Assembly: GCF_014648475.1 (NCBI RefSeq)
Contig: NZ_BMRE01000049.1
Location: forward strand, 1 to 64,000
DNA: 64,000 nucleotides
Source: Lentzea flava
GTDB lineage: Bacteria > Actinomycetota > Actinomycetes > Mycobacteriales > Pseudonocardiaceae
Direction of reading: 5' to 3'
Positions 35,344 to 43,759 of the stretch are shown in pieces. The translations under genes and the position numbers were made by a program. How positions within the stretch are numbered: the stretch's first letter is position 1; every line of letters starts with the position of its first letter. The notes under the pieces are model-generated. The model was not told the origin of the DNA, searched no databases, and saw nothing but the letters and a program-made list of their open reading frames with translations.

Positions 35344-36864
35344 TCAGCCGGGCTTGCGGACCAGGTTCGTGTAGCCCGCGAGCGCCAGTGTCGCGAGTCC
35401 CCACACCAGGAACTGCGTGGCCCAGATCGCATAGGTGAACGCTCCACCACGCCGGGTCGTGGTGTCGAGGTCGCACTTCGACCGCATTCCGGTCGTGGCC
35501 AACGGCAGCCCGCGATCCAGCCCGAGGCCGATGAGTTCCACTGTGGAACACGGGATTCCGGCCGCGGCGGCTGCGCTGGCGACTCGTTCGGCGGCCAGGT
35601 GGCCGGGGCGGGTGGGGACCTGGCCTGCCCACCAGCCGAGTGCACCGGCGATCGTGAGGACCAGGAGGAGCGCGGCGGCGGTGCGGCGGGCTCGATAGCC
35701 GTAACCGGCCAGCACACCCCACATCCAGTGGAAGCGCCGGGTCATCCACCCGCCCAGGGACGCGGGGCTGCGACGGCGGAGGTCGGTCTGCTGGGCCATG
35801 AGAATTCTGCGGACGGTGCCGTCATGTCCCGCGGCGCGCTCGACTGCGGCCAGCCGCTGGTACGCCGACGCGTGGTACGCCGGGGTGTGACAGCGGATCA
35901 GGTGCAACCACCGCCGCCAGTCCCACTCAGGTCCGAGCGATGTGTACCCGAAGTCGTCCAGTCGCACCAAACCCTTGTTCGTGCATTCCCACCGCCGCCC
36001 ACGTGCGGTGCATGCGAGAGAGGGCGGCAGCGAGACCGAGCCTCCAGCTGTCATCCCCTCCAGGCTGAGGACCGGAGCCGATGCGGCTTTGGCCTCCAGC
36101 ACGACTTCACGCCCGCTGTCGATGCCACCGTCGACGCATGCTCCGCTCAGACTGATCACGGCGTTGCCACCGCCTCCGGAAAGCCGCGTCTGGCCGAGCA
36201 GGAACAGACGTCCGGCGACCCGGAGGCGGTCTGCCCACACAGCGGTGCCCGTGGAGTTCGAGACTTCCACGTCGTCGAACTCGAGAGTCTCGCCGATGTG
36301 TCCGCCGACGAGGTCGACCGCGCCGTCGCCGCCGTGCCCGGTGATTCGGACCTTCTCCCTCAAGAAGATGTTGCCGTCGACTCGGATGCCGTTCATGTGC
36401 AGCGCAGTCCCAGCGGTGTTGGAGATCTCCACGTCACGCACGATGAGGTCGCCTGTGACGTGAGCGTCGAGCAGCCGGATCGCACCACCTTTGGTGTCCA
36501 CGGCGATTCGCAGTCCACCACGCAGGGTCAGGCTGCCGTCGACACGGACGCCATCGGCGTTGAGTCCAGCGCACAGGCCGCCGTGGAGCCCCAGGTCCGG
36601 AAGGCTCGCGTTGCGCACCTTGATCGGCTCGTCGATCGTGCAGTCGACGAAGTACAGTGCGACCGATGCATTCACCCGGTCGAGATCGAGTACACCCTCG
36701 ATCCGTGCCCCTTCCAGGCAGATTCCGCGGGGGTCCAGCTGCCCGTGGTGACCGAGCAGCAGTTTCCTGATCAACTCGGCACGCACCACGTTGTCCGGCG
36801 CGGCGCACTCCAGCCATTCGCCGTTCCGGGCCGCCTCGATGAGCCGCTGCTCGATGTCGGTCAC
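35344..36864 (-). CDS. Membrane protein with beta-helix-like N-terminal half
   Basis: Residues about 30-280 of this 506-residue protein are a series of short strand repeats (LDPRGICLEGARIEGVLDLDRV, GVRVDGSLTLRGG, IRVDGNIFLREKV, RLRVAGRLFLLG) that resemble a pentapeptide-like or right-handed beta-helix. A helical block (WRRWLHLIRCHTPAYHASAYQRL, GHDGTVRRILMAQQ) follows, then two or three membrane helices. Such proteins are often named membrane-associated oxidoreductase in actinobacterial genomes, but no cofactor site is visible and I doubt that name. GGGGA lies before the GTG start. Function is unknown. Confidence 0.6.
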   Translation of the reverse strand: MTDIEQRLIEAARNGEWLECAAPDNVVRAELIRKLLLGHHGQLDPRGICLEGARIEGVLDLDRVNASVALYFVDCTIDEPIKVRNASLPDLGLHGGLCAGLNADGVRVDGSLTLRGGLRIAVDTKGGAIRLLDAHVTGDLIVRDVEISNTAGTALHMNGIRVDGNIFLREKVRITGHGGDGAVDLVGGHIGETLEFDDVEVSNSTGTAVWADRLRVAGRLFLLGQTRLSGGGGNAVISLSGACVDGGIDSGREVVLEAKAASAPVLSLEGMTAGGSVSLPPSLACTARGRRWECTNKGLVRLDDFGYTSLGPEWDWRRWLHLIRCHTPAYHASAYQRLAAVERAAGHDGTVRRILMAQQTDLRRRSPASLGGWMTRRFHWMWGVLAGYGYRARRTAAALLLVLTIAGALGWWAGQVPTRPGHLAAERVASAAAAAGIPCSTVELIGLGLDRGLPLATTGMRSKCDLDTTTRRGGAFTYAIWATQFLVWGLATLALAGYTNLVRKPG

Positions 36865-36889
36865 GCTCGGCTATCCCCAAATGGGCCGG

Positions 36890-37612
36890 CTACGTTAGCA
36901 ACCCGAGCCGCCGCGCCTCCACCAGCGCCTGAGCCCGGTTGTGCACCCGCAACTTGAAGAACAACTGCCGCTGCTCCGACTCCACGGTCTTCACCGCGAT
37001 CCCCAACGCGTGGGCGGTCTGCCGCACCGACTCCCCACGGGCGATCGAAGCGAGAATGTCGTGCTCCCGATGAGTGAGTGTGGGAACGTTCTCATGAGTG
37101 ACGACACCAGAACACGCGGCCCTGACCAGCCCGAGCCGCGCCACCAGTGCGGCCGCCTGCACCCGGCTCTGCACCCCGAGCTTCGCGAAGATCCGCCGCT
37201 TGTGGTTGACCACGGTGTGCGGCGACAACCGCAAGGCCGAAGCGACCGACACCGCGGACAGTCCGGAGCAGACGTGCGCGAGCACTTCCATCTCGCGATC
37301 GGTCAGCGCACCCGGCGCGACCCGGCGCAGTGGAACCAGCGGCACGTGCTCCAAAGAGGCCCGCAAGGCAGCCAGCCCGCAGGCCGGGGACAACGGGACG
37401 AGTGGAAAGTCCGGCACGAGACCCGGTTCCAGCTGTCCCACGACGACGTCCGGAGGCCTCAAACGGCACAACAGAAGCAGGTCCGCGACCGAGCAGGCGG
37501 TGCCGACGACCAGCCAGCCGGGCAGCGCGTCCAGCCAGGTCGCGACGGCGTCCGCGGTGAGCCGGTCCCAGGAATGCACTGCGATCCTCGTTGACCGCAC
37601 GCCTTTGGGCAT
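36890..37612 (-). CDS. Regulator with two tandem LuxR-type HTH domains
   Basis: Residues 103-160 (LTDREMEVLAHVCSG, LRLSPHTVVNHKRRIFAKLGV) and 179-238 (LTHREHDILASIARG, LGIAVKTVESEQRQLFFKLRV) are both complete LuxR-type HTH domains. The first 100 residues have the trace of a receiver fold (IAVHSWDRLTADAVATWLDALPGWLVVG) but lack the phosphoacceptor Asp. Two HTH domains in one chain could let a monomer bind two half-sites. The gene lies between a terminator of the GH92 gene and the beta-helix membrane gene. Targets are unknown. Confidence 0.85.
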   Translation of the reverse strand: MPKGVRSTRIAVHSWDRLTADAVATWLDALPGWLVVGTACSVADLLLLCRLRPPDVVVGQLEPGLVPDFPLVPLSPACGLAALRASLEHVPLVPLRRVAPGALTDREMEVLAHVCSGLSAVSVASALRLSPHTVVNHKRRIFAKLGVQSRVQAAALVARLGLVRAACSGVVTHENVPTLTHREHDILASIARGESVRQTAHALGIAVKTVESEQRQLFFKLRVHNRAQALVEARRLGLLT

Positions 37613-37665
37613 GGCGCCTCACGCTCGAAGCGAGGCGGCGGCACTTGGGCACACACACCATAGGT

Positions 37666-37707
37666 CGTGGGTGGTTTCTGCCGCCACCGCGCCAGAAACC
37701 ACCCACG
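37666..37707. terminator. Stem-loop terminator of the GH92 gene
   Basis: CGTGGGTGGTTTCTG (37666-37680) and CAGAAACCACCCACG (37693-37707) form a perfect 15-bp stem with a 12-nt loop. It lies 9 nt after the GH92 stop codon on the minus strand and insulates the LuxR gene. Confidence 0.8.
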
Positions 37708-37716
37708 TTCGACGAA

Positions 37717-40700
37717 CTAGCCCAGTGCCAGTGCGAAAATGTGCAGGTTCACATCTTCCGGGAGCACCAGGCTGGCCAGCGTCTTGCCCTCGGGAGCCAC
37801 GTACGTCTTCGTCGCGAAGATGTGCGTGGCGACCTTCTCGCTGCCGCCGCCGAGCTGGTTGCGGTACGGCGTGTTCGCGACGATCACGTTGCCGTAGCTC
37901 GGCGCCTGACCGCCGCCGCCCAGCGTCCAGTCGCTGAAGCCGATCTCCACGGACGCCGTGGTGCCGTCGGTGAACGTCACCACCGCGGGGCGGGTGCGGG
38001 CTCCGTTCGTGGCCGAACCCAGGAAAGCGAGCCTGGTGCCGGACAGGGCAAGCGTTTGCTTCGCTGCGGTCGCGTTGTCCGGGCGGCCGGGAGGCGACGA
38101 CGGCCACGTGAACGACAGGCCGTCGACCGTGCCGGTGCCGCCCGGTGTCAGGCCGGCCTGGGCGAGGGCCTGGCGCGAGTAGCTGTAGCCGCCGCCGTCG
38201 AAGTCGCCCTCGCCGTCGGCGTCGTCGGAGGCGCCGACGTTGTTCACGGCGGCGAGCATGCTGCCGGCCGGAGCGACCTTCACCGTCTGCGGTAGCACGA
38301 CGGGCTTCGCGGCGCCTTCGACGGTCACCGTGACGGTGAAGTCGTAGAAGCCCTGTGCGGTGCCCGCCGCGGCCGCGACGGTGAACTCGGACGGCACCGC
38401 GCCGGTCGTCGGCGTGAACGTCAGCGCCTCCGGGCCGGTGATCGTGTAGGTCGCCTTCGGGTCGCCGTCGTAGAGCTTCACCGCGTTGACCTTCGCCGTG
38501 ACGGACTTGCCCGGCTCGACCACCAGCTGGCGCGGTTCGACGGTCAGGTAGTACGGCTGGTCGTGCTTGATCGGCTGCTCGCCCTCGCGGAACGACGGCG
38601 GCGCGTCGGAAGCGCCGGTGCCCCACGGAGAAGGCGTGCGACCCAGCACGAAGTCCAGCTTGCCTCCGTGTTCCACGAACGACTCCGGCAGCCAGGTCTT
38701 CGTCGACGCGCGACCGTTGACCTTCAACGACTGCACGTACTTCGTGGCGGTGTTGGCGGCGGGCGCGGTGATCGTGATGTCCTTGCCGCCACCGCGGTTG
38801 ATCTTCACCGACGTGAACAGCGGGCTGCTCAGCACCAGCTCGGCGCGCGACGGCACCTGCGGGTAGATGCCCATCGCGGTGAACACGAACCACGACGACA
38901 TCGCGCCGAGGTCGTCGTTGCCGGGAATGCCGCCGGGGGCGTTCTTCCACAGCGTGGTGATCGTCTCCCGCAGCGTCTCCTGCGTCTTGGCCGGCTGGCC
39001 GGTGTAGTTGTAGAGCCACGGGACGTTCACCGACGGCTCGTTGTCCAGTTCGGACTTCGCGCCACCGCGGCCCGTGAGAGCCCAGCTGCCGTCGGCGTTG
39101 TGGAAGAAGTCGTCGAGGCGCTTGTTCGCGCGGTCGCGGCCGCCCAGCGACTCCACGAGCCCGGCGACGTTGTGCGTGACCATCCACGTGTACTGGGCGC
39201 TGCTGCCCTCGACGAAACCGTTGCCGGTGTCGGGCGTGAAGTCCTTGACCCACGTGCCGTCGGCGTTGCGGTTGCGGATGTAGCCGCCGGTGCTGTGGGC
39301 GACCGGGTCGAAGTTGTTCTGCCACCACTGCGCGCGCTCCGCGAACGTGCGCTGGACCGACCGGTCGCCGACGCGGGCGGCGAGCTGGCTGATCGCGAAG
39401 TCCGCCGCGGAGATCTCCAGGGTCTCCGCCGCGCCACCCCACGCGTTCGACACGGACGGCATGTACTTGTGCTTCAGGTACTTGTCGAGCGACGGCCGCT
39501 GCCCGACCGACATCACGGCCCAGCCGTCCTTGCTCAGGTCGAGCGCGGTCGGCGTGGTCGCGGCCTTGACCAGGCTCCGCAACGACGACCTGATGTCGTA
39601 CCTGTCGCCGCCGAACGCCGAGATCGCGGCCAGCGCGATGGGCGCCGGGTCGCCGTTCATGACGTGCGTGCCGCCGCTGTTGTGCGTCCAGCGGTCCCAG
39701 ACGCCGTTGTTCTGCTCGGCCTGGTTGAGCAGCGACTGCGCGATGTCCGAACCGACCTGAGGTTCCAGCAGCGTCACGAGCTGCAGCTGCGAGCGGTAGA
39801 CGTCCCACCCGGAGAACGTGCCGTACTGGGCCTTCTGCCGCGCCTTGTTGATCTTGTGCACCTTGCCGTCGAACCCGGCGTACTCGCCGTTGACGTCGCT
39901 GAACAGGTTGGGGTGCAACAACGAGTGGTACAACGCGGTGTAGAACTTGGTCCGCTCGTCATCGGAGCCGCCGCCGACCTCGATGCGCCTGAGCTGCTTC
40001 TGCCACGCGATGTACGCGTTGTCCCTCATGTCCTCAATGGACTGACCCTTGTTCTCGGCCGCGAGGTTGGCCCGCGCGTTGTCCAGGCTGACGTAGGAGA
40101 TGCCGACCTTGACGTTGACCTGCGAGCCGGGCGCGAACCCGAGGTAGGCGCCGGACCCCTTGCCCAGCACCGGCCAGCCGTTCGTCCCGTACGTCGTGCC
40201 GCCCTTGGAAGAGGTGCTTCCGGGGGTGACAACGTTGTCCTGGTACGTGCCGACCTCGGTGAAGTCCTGGTCGAACTCCGCCACGAAGTGCAGCGTGTAG
40301 TAGCTGCGGCGGCCGACCTGGTTGATGTAGCCGCAGAAGTTGCCCGCGGTGACGCTGCCGGTGATCGTGCGCTTGCCCTTGTCGATCACGGTCTGGGCGT
40401 CGGACGACCCGACCTGCGACTTGGACGTGTTGATCAGCACGGTCGCCGGCTTGTCGGCGGGGAAGCTGAAGCGGGCCGCGCCGGTGCGTTCGGTGGCGCT
40501 GAGCTCGGCCTTGGCGCCGGACTTGAGCGTCACGTCGTAGCGGCCAGGCTTGGCGACCTCGTCCGCGTGCGCGAACTCGCTCGCGTAGACCTCGTCCTTC
40601 GCGTCCGTGGTCGGCGACGTGGTCACCGCGCCGACGTGCGGGAAGATCGGGATGTCACCGCTGCCGCCCGCGCACCCGGTGCCGGACATGTGCGTGAGGC

Positions 40701-40974
40701 TGAAGCCGCGGATCTTCGTCGCGTCGTAGCGGTAACCGCCGGGTGCCGCGGCGCGCAGGGTGTTGCCGCGACTGGCCTCGGGGCTGAACGAGAACATGCC
40801 GAACGGCACGACCGCGCCGGGGAACGTGTTCCCGAGGTTGGTCGTGCCGATGAACGGGTTCACGTGTGCCGCGGGATCCGGCACCACCTGAATCTGGGGC
40901 TCAGCGGAGGCAGGGACCACTCCGAACGTCATGGCCACCGCCACCGCAGCCGTCGTGAGGACTCTTCGCTGCAT
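37717..40974 (-). CDS. Secreted GH92 family alpha-mannosidase
   Basis: This 1085-residue enzyme has a Sec signal peptide (VLTTAAVAVAMTFGVVPASA) and the GH92 blocks VNPFIGTTNLGNTFPGAVVPFG, FSLTHMSGTGC, SGWDVYRSQLQLVTLLEP, THNVAGLVESLGGR and PGNDDLGAMSSWFVFTAMG. GH92 enzymes are calcium-dependent exo-alpha-mannosidases, often alpha-1,2, acting outside the cell. The last 270 residues are two beta domains: an Ig-like one (VVEPGKSVTAKVNAVKLYDG) and a sandwich ending at the C-terminus, probably for carbohydrate or surface binding. No mannose transporter or second glycosidase lies nearby, so it acts alone on mannan or mannosylated proteins. Confidence 0.93.
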   Translation of the reverse strand: MQRRVLTTAAVAVAMTFGVVPASAEPQIQVVPDPAAHVNPFIGTTNLGNTFPGAVVPFGMFSFSPEASRGNTLRAAAPGGYRYDATKIRGFSLTHMSGTGCAGGSGDIPIFPHVGAVTTSPTTDAKDEVYASEFAHADEVAKPGRYDVTLKSGAKAELSATERTGAARFSFPADKPATVLINTSKSQVGSSDAQTVIDKGKRTITGSVTAGNFCGYINQVGRRSYYTLHFVAEFDQDFTEVGTYQDNVVTPGSTSSKGGTTYGTNGWPVLGKGSGAYLGFAPGSQVNVKVGISYVSLDNARANLAAENKGQSIEDMRDNAYIAWQKQLRRIEVGGGSDDERTKFYTALYHSLLHPNLFSDVNGEYAGFDGKVHKINKARQKAQYGTFSGWDVYRSQLQLVTLLEPQVGSDIAQSLLNQAEQNNGVWDRWTHNSGGTHVMNGDPAPIALAAISAFGGDRYDIRSSLRSLVKAATTPTALDLSKDGWAVMSVGQRPSLDKYLKHKYMPSVSNAWGGAAETLEISAADFAISQLAARVGDRSVQRTFAERAQWWQNNFDPVAHSTGGYIRNRNADGTWVKDFTPDTGNGFVEGSSAQYTWMVTHNVAGLVESLGGRDRANKRLDDFFHNADGSWALTGRGGAKSELDNEPSVNVPWLYNYTGQPAKTQETLRETITTLWKNAPGGIPGNDDLGAMSSWFVFTAMGIYPQVPSRAELVLSSPLFTSVKINRGGGKDITITAPAANTATKYVQSLKVNGRASTKTWLPESFVEHGGKLDFVLGRTPSPWGTGASDAPPSFREGEQPIKHDQPYYLTVEPRQLVVEPGKSVTAKVNAVKLYDGDPKATYTITGPEALTFTPTTGAVPSEFTVAAAAGTAQGFYDFTVTVTVEGAAKPVVLPQTVKVAPAGSMLAAVNNVGASDDADGEGDFDGGGYSYSRQALAQAGLTPGGTGTVDGLSFTWPSSPPGRPDNATAAKQTLALSGTRLAFLGSATNGARTRPAVVTFTDGTTASVEIGFSDWTLGGGGQAPSYGNVIVANTPYRNQLGGGSEKVATHIFATKTYVAPEGKTLASLVLPEDVNLHIFALALG

Positions 40975-41032
40975 GGTCGCGGACCCTACTTACCGTGCCC
41001 GCGCAACCCCAGAGAGCGACGCGAAGTTGTCG

Positions 41033-41869
41033 TCAAACGGACAAGCGCTGCTCCATGAAGGCACGCAGCGCGGGCCAATCGGTGTCCTCCGCGACCTCCA
41101 CCTGGTGATTCCCGTCGACGAGAGCGCCCTCGTCGTCGACGTCGAGCAGGTGGGTCGTGGTCTTGAGCGTGCCGGGGACGATCGCCTCGGCCACCGCCAC
41201 GGCGTCGTGGACGTAGATGCCGGTGTTCTCCGACCGGTTGGCCATGTAGGCCCGGTAGGTGCCGGTGAGGTTGCTCAGCACCGGGTCGACCTTGCCGAGG
41301 AACTCGGCATCGGCCACGCACTGGTGCGTGAGGTTGAGCGGCACGACGACCGGGTCGCCCTTGCGGATCACCGTGCGCGCCGCGGCGGGGTCGGCCCAGA
41401 AGTTGAACTCGGCGCGCCCGGTCGTGTTGCCGAGCCCGAGCCCGCCACCCATGACGATCAGCCGGGGGAACTCGACCCCCGCGTCGAGCGCCCTGGCGAT
41501 GTTGGTCTGCGGCCCGATGGCGACCACCACGGTCTCGGGCGTGAGGTGCTCGCGGAAGAAGCCGACGACGTCGTCGCCGAAGGCGCCCCGGTCGCTCTCG
41601 GGCAACGTGTGCACCTGCCCGCCGAGCCCGTCCTCGCCGTGCACGTCCGGCGCCCCGCTGGGCCCCTCCGCACCCCTGACCACCGGCACGTCCGTCCGCT
41701 CGAGGTAGGCGAGCAGCCGCAGGGCGTTGCGGGTGGTGAGGTCGAGCGAGACGTTGCCGAACACCGTCGTGAGGCCGATGAGCTCGACCTCGGGGCTGCG
41801 GGCGGCGAGCGCGATCGCGAACGCGTCGTCCACGCCGGGGTCGGTGTCGATGATCAGAGGGATCGCCAT
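41033..41869 (-). CDS. Inosine-uridine preferring nucleoside hydrolase family
   Basis: The 278-residue protein opens with PLIIDTDPGVDDAFAIALA, the calcium-binding Asp cluster of nucleoside hydrolases, and has VVAIGPQTNIARAL, IVMGGGLGLGNTTGRAEFNFWADPAAA and the late active-site VHDAVAVAEAI with His and Asp. It cleaves the N-glycosidic bond of ribonucleosides for salvage. The start at ATG 41869 is set by this conserved opening; the longer frame upstream reads through another gene. Nucleobase preference cannot be told. The small gene upstream is 14 nt away and may share its transcript. Confidence 0.92.
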   Translation of the reverse strand: MAIPLIIDTDPGVDDAFAIALAARSPEVELIGLTTVFGNVSLDLTTRNALRLLAYLERTDVPVVRGAEGPSGAPDVHGEDGLGGQVHTLPESDRGAFGDDVVGFFREHLTPETVVVAIGPQTNIARALDAGVEFPRLIVMGGGLGLGNTTGRAEFNFWADPAAARTVIRKGDPVVVPLNLTHQCVADAEFLGKVDPVLSNLTGTYRAYMANRSENTGIYVHDAVAVAEAIVPGTLKTTTHLLDVDDEGALVDGNHQVEVAEDTDWPALRAFMEQRLSV

Positions 41870-41883
41870 GCGTCCAGCCTGCC

Positions 41884-42177
41884 TCAAGGCAGCCAGTGCA
41901 CGCCCAAGATCGTGTCGAGGTGCACGGCGGCCACCTCGTTGGTGATCCCGGTGACCCGCACCCTGATCATCGAACCGCCGTGGTCGCGGGTGAGGTGAAG
42001 GGTCAGCGCGCCGATCGGGTAGTCGAACCAGACGTCGGCGTCCTCGTCCGTCGCCTTCAGCCCGGCCTCGACCGCGCCGTCGTCGAGGTCGTCCCACCGG
42101 TAGCCGGCGCACCACGCCACGTGCTCGACCACCTTGCCGAGGTTGTCCTCGAAGACGTACCCGCTGACCTCTTCCAC
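41884..42177 (-). CDS. Small hypothetical protein
   Basis: The 97-residue product is acidic and aromatic (EEVSGYVFEDNLGKVVEHVAWCAGYRWDDL, shortened here by domain) with a predicted alpha-beta fold. It ends in the strand IRVRVTGITNEVAAVHLDTIL. No family was recognised. It is likely real: codon usage is ordinary, and it sits between divergent and co-directional genes with tight spacing to the nucleoside hydrolase. The GTG start has no ribosome site. It may encode a small regulator or an accessory protein, but nothing shows this. Confidence 0.5.
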   Translation of the reverse strand: MEEVSGYVFEDNLGKVVEHVAWCAGYRWDDLDDGAVEAGLKATDEDADVWFDYPIGALTLHLTRDHGGSMIRVRVTGITNEVAAVHLDTILGVHWLP

Positions 42178-42218
42178 CGGCGCATGGTGCCTGGCCCGAC
42201 GCGGTGTCCGCGAATAGT

Positions 42219-42224
42219 TAAAGT
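42219..42224 (+). promoter_or_regulatory. Probable -10 box, leaderless acyltransferase start
   Basis: TAAAGT is followed by 7 nt and the ATG at 42232. No ribosome-binding site is present. Confidence 0.4.
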
Positions 42225-42231
42225 GCCGTCC

Positions 42232-42987
42232 ATGACTTCCATGTGGGGCGCTCCGGTGTGGACGCGATGGGCCAGGTCACGCCGCGACCCGCAGCAGGCA
42301 CGCTTCCTCACGCTGGCGTCCCTGCGCTGGGTCCTGCGCCACCGCGCCTACACCCCGTGGTACCTCGTCCGCTACTGGCGCCTGTTCAAGTTCCGCCTGC
42401 TCAACCCGCATGTGGTGCTGCGCGGCATGGTCTTCTTCGGCAAGCGCGTCGACGTCATGGCCCGCCCCGGCTACGGCCGTCTGGAGATCGGGCGCTGGGT
42501 GCACATCGGCGACGGCAACGCCATTCGCTGCCACGAGGGATCGCTGCGCATCGGCGACAAGGTCGTGTTCGGCAAGGACAACACCGTCAACTGCTACCTC
42601 GACATCGAGATCGGGGCCTCCAGCCTGGTCGCGGACTGGGTGTACATCTGCGACTTCGACCACAAGACCGAGGACATCACCCTGCCGATCAAGGACCAGG
42701 GCATCGTGAAGTCGCCGGTGCGCATCGGCCCGGACTGCTGGCTCGGGGCCAAGGTGACCGTGCTGCGCGGTACCCGCGTCGGTCGCGGGTGTGTACTGGG
42801 CGCGCACGCCGTGGTGCGCGGGGACGTGCCGGACTTCAAGATCGCGGTCGGGGCGCCGGCACGGGTCGTGCGGGATCGGCGCGCCGACTACGAGGCGGAT
42901 GCCCAGCGGCGGGCGGACATCGCGGACATGGCCCGCAAGGCCAAGGAGGCGCTGGCTAAGCGAGCGGAAGAAGCTGCGGACGCTTAG
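42232..42987 (+). CDS. Left-handed beta-helix (hexapeptide) acyltransferase
   Basis: The 251-residue protein has a helical N-terminus rich in Arg and Trp (about 1-65), then hexapeptide-repeat turns (RLEIGRWVHIGDGNAIR, SLRIGDKVVFGKDNTVNC, VRIGPDCWLGAKVTVLRG) and the closing VGAPARVVRDRR typical of acetyl- or acyltransferases. The predicted catalytic His is in DFDHKTED or AHAVVRGD. The family acylates sugars or antibiotics. A charged coiled tail of about 35 residues is unusual. The last 32 bp overlap the convergent SGNH hydrolase gene. A link to polysaccharide genes downstream is possible but unproven. Confidence 0.85.
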   Translation: MTSMWGAPVWTRWARSRRDPQQARFLTLASLRWVLRHRAYTPWYLVRYWRLFKFRLLNPHVVLRGMVFFGKRVDVMARPGYGRLEIGRWVHIGDGNAIRCHEGSLRIGDKVVFGKDNTVNCYLDIEIGASSLVADWVYICDFDHKTEDITLPIKDQGIVKSPVRIGPDCWLGAKVTVLRGTRVGRGCVLGAHAVVRGDVPDFKIAVGAPARVVRDRRADYEADAQRRADIADMARKAKEALAKRAEEAADA

Positions 42988-43711
42988 CGCGGAAGCCGTC
43001 GCCCGGCTGGCGGCCGATCAGCTTGTTGCGCGTGCGCGTGTAGGCGACCGGCAGCACCTGATCACGCAGCCACCGCCAGTGGTCCAGCACTGACGCCGGT
43101 GCGGCCGTGCCTTCCAGCGGCGCCAGCCACGAGGCGTCGAACGGGATGTCCAGCGCTGACAGCAGGTGGCCTGCCAACCGCCGGTGCCCCAGCGAGGACA
43201 GGTGCAGGCGATCCGGGCCGAAGTAGCGCGAGTCGTGCACGCACTCGTCGTCCGCCACGTCGACCAGGACCGCGCCGTACCGCACGGCGGCGACGCGCAC
43301 GGCGTCGTTCAGCGCCTCGATGCGCGGACGCATGCGCCAGCCGAAGGGCATGCGGTGCGAGACGTCGCTCAACGTGAAGACGGCGACGGTCGGCGCGAAC
43401 GACGTCACGGCCCGCACGGCCGCGTCGACACGGCGCGCGATCTGACTGCACGAAGCCCCGGACATCACGTCGTTGCCGCCGCAGAACACCGCCACCAGGT
43501 CGGGCTCCAACGCCGACGCCGAGGGGACCTGCTCCACCAGCATCTGGTCGAGACGGCGGCCGCGGACGGCCAGGTTGGCGTAGCGGAAGCCCGGCGCGTC
43601 CAGCACGGACGCGACCCGGTCGGCCCAGCCGCGGTACCGGCCGTCGGGCAGCAGGTCGTCCAGGCCCTCGGCGCAGCTGTCCCCGAGCGCCACGAAGCGT
43701 TGGTATTTCAT
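42956..43711 (-). CDS. SGNH/GDSL-family hydrolase
   Basis: This 251-residue esterase-like protein has the four SGNH blocks: FVALGDSCAEGLDD (Ser), RYANLAVRGRRLDQM (Gly), VAVFCGGNDVMSG (Asn) and GPDRLHLSSLGHRR (Asp and His). There is no signal peptide, so it should be cytosolic. GAGGA precedes the ATG. It may be the last gene of the minus-strand run starting at 47200, but a 48-bp gap and the GT4 terminator-free end leave this open. A role in removing acyl groups from polymethylated polysaccharide or lipid is only a possibility from context. Confidence 0.9.
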   Translation of the reverse strand: MKYQRFVALGDSCAEGLDDLLPDGRYRGWADRVASVLDAPGFRYANLAVRGRRLDQMLVEQVPSASALEPDLVAVFCGGNDVMSGASCSQIARRVDAAVRAVTSFAPTVAVFTLSDVSHRMPFGWRMRPRIEALNDAVRVAAVRYGAVLVDVADDECVHDSRYFGPDRLHLSSLGHRRLAGHLLSALDIPFDASWLAPLEGTAAPASVLDHWRWLRDQVLPVAYTRTRNKLIGRQPGDGFRAKRPQLLPLA

Positions 43712-43759
43712 TCAGTCCTCGGTCACCTCTTGTTAACGGGACCGGCGACTGTACCAAGA

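Noticed and set aside
36890..37612. Tandem LuxR HTH as a sequencing duplication
   Set aside because: The two HTH units differ clearly in sequence, so they are an old duplication rather than an artefact.
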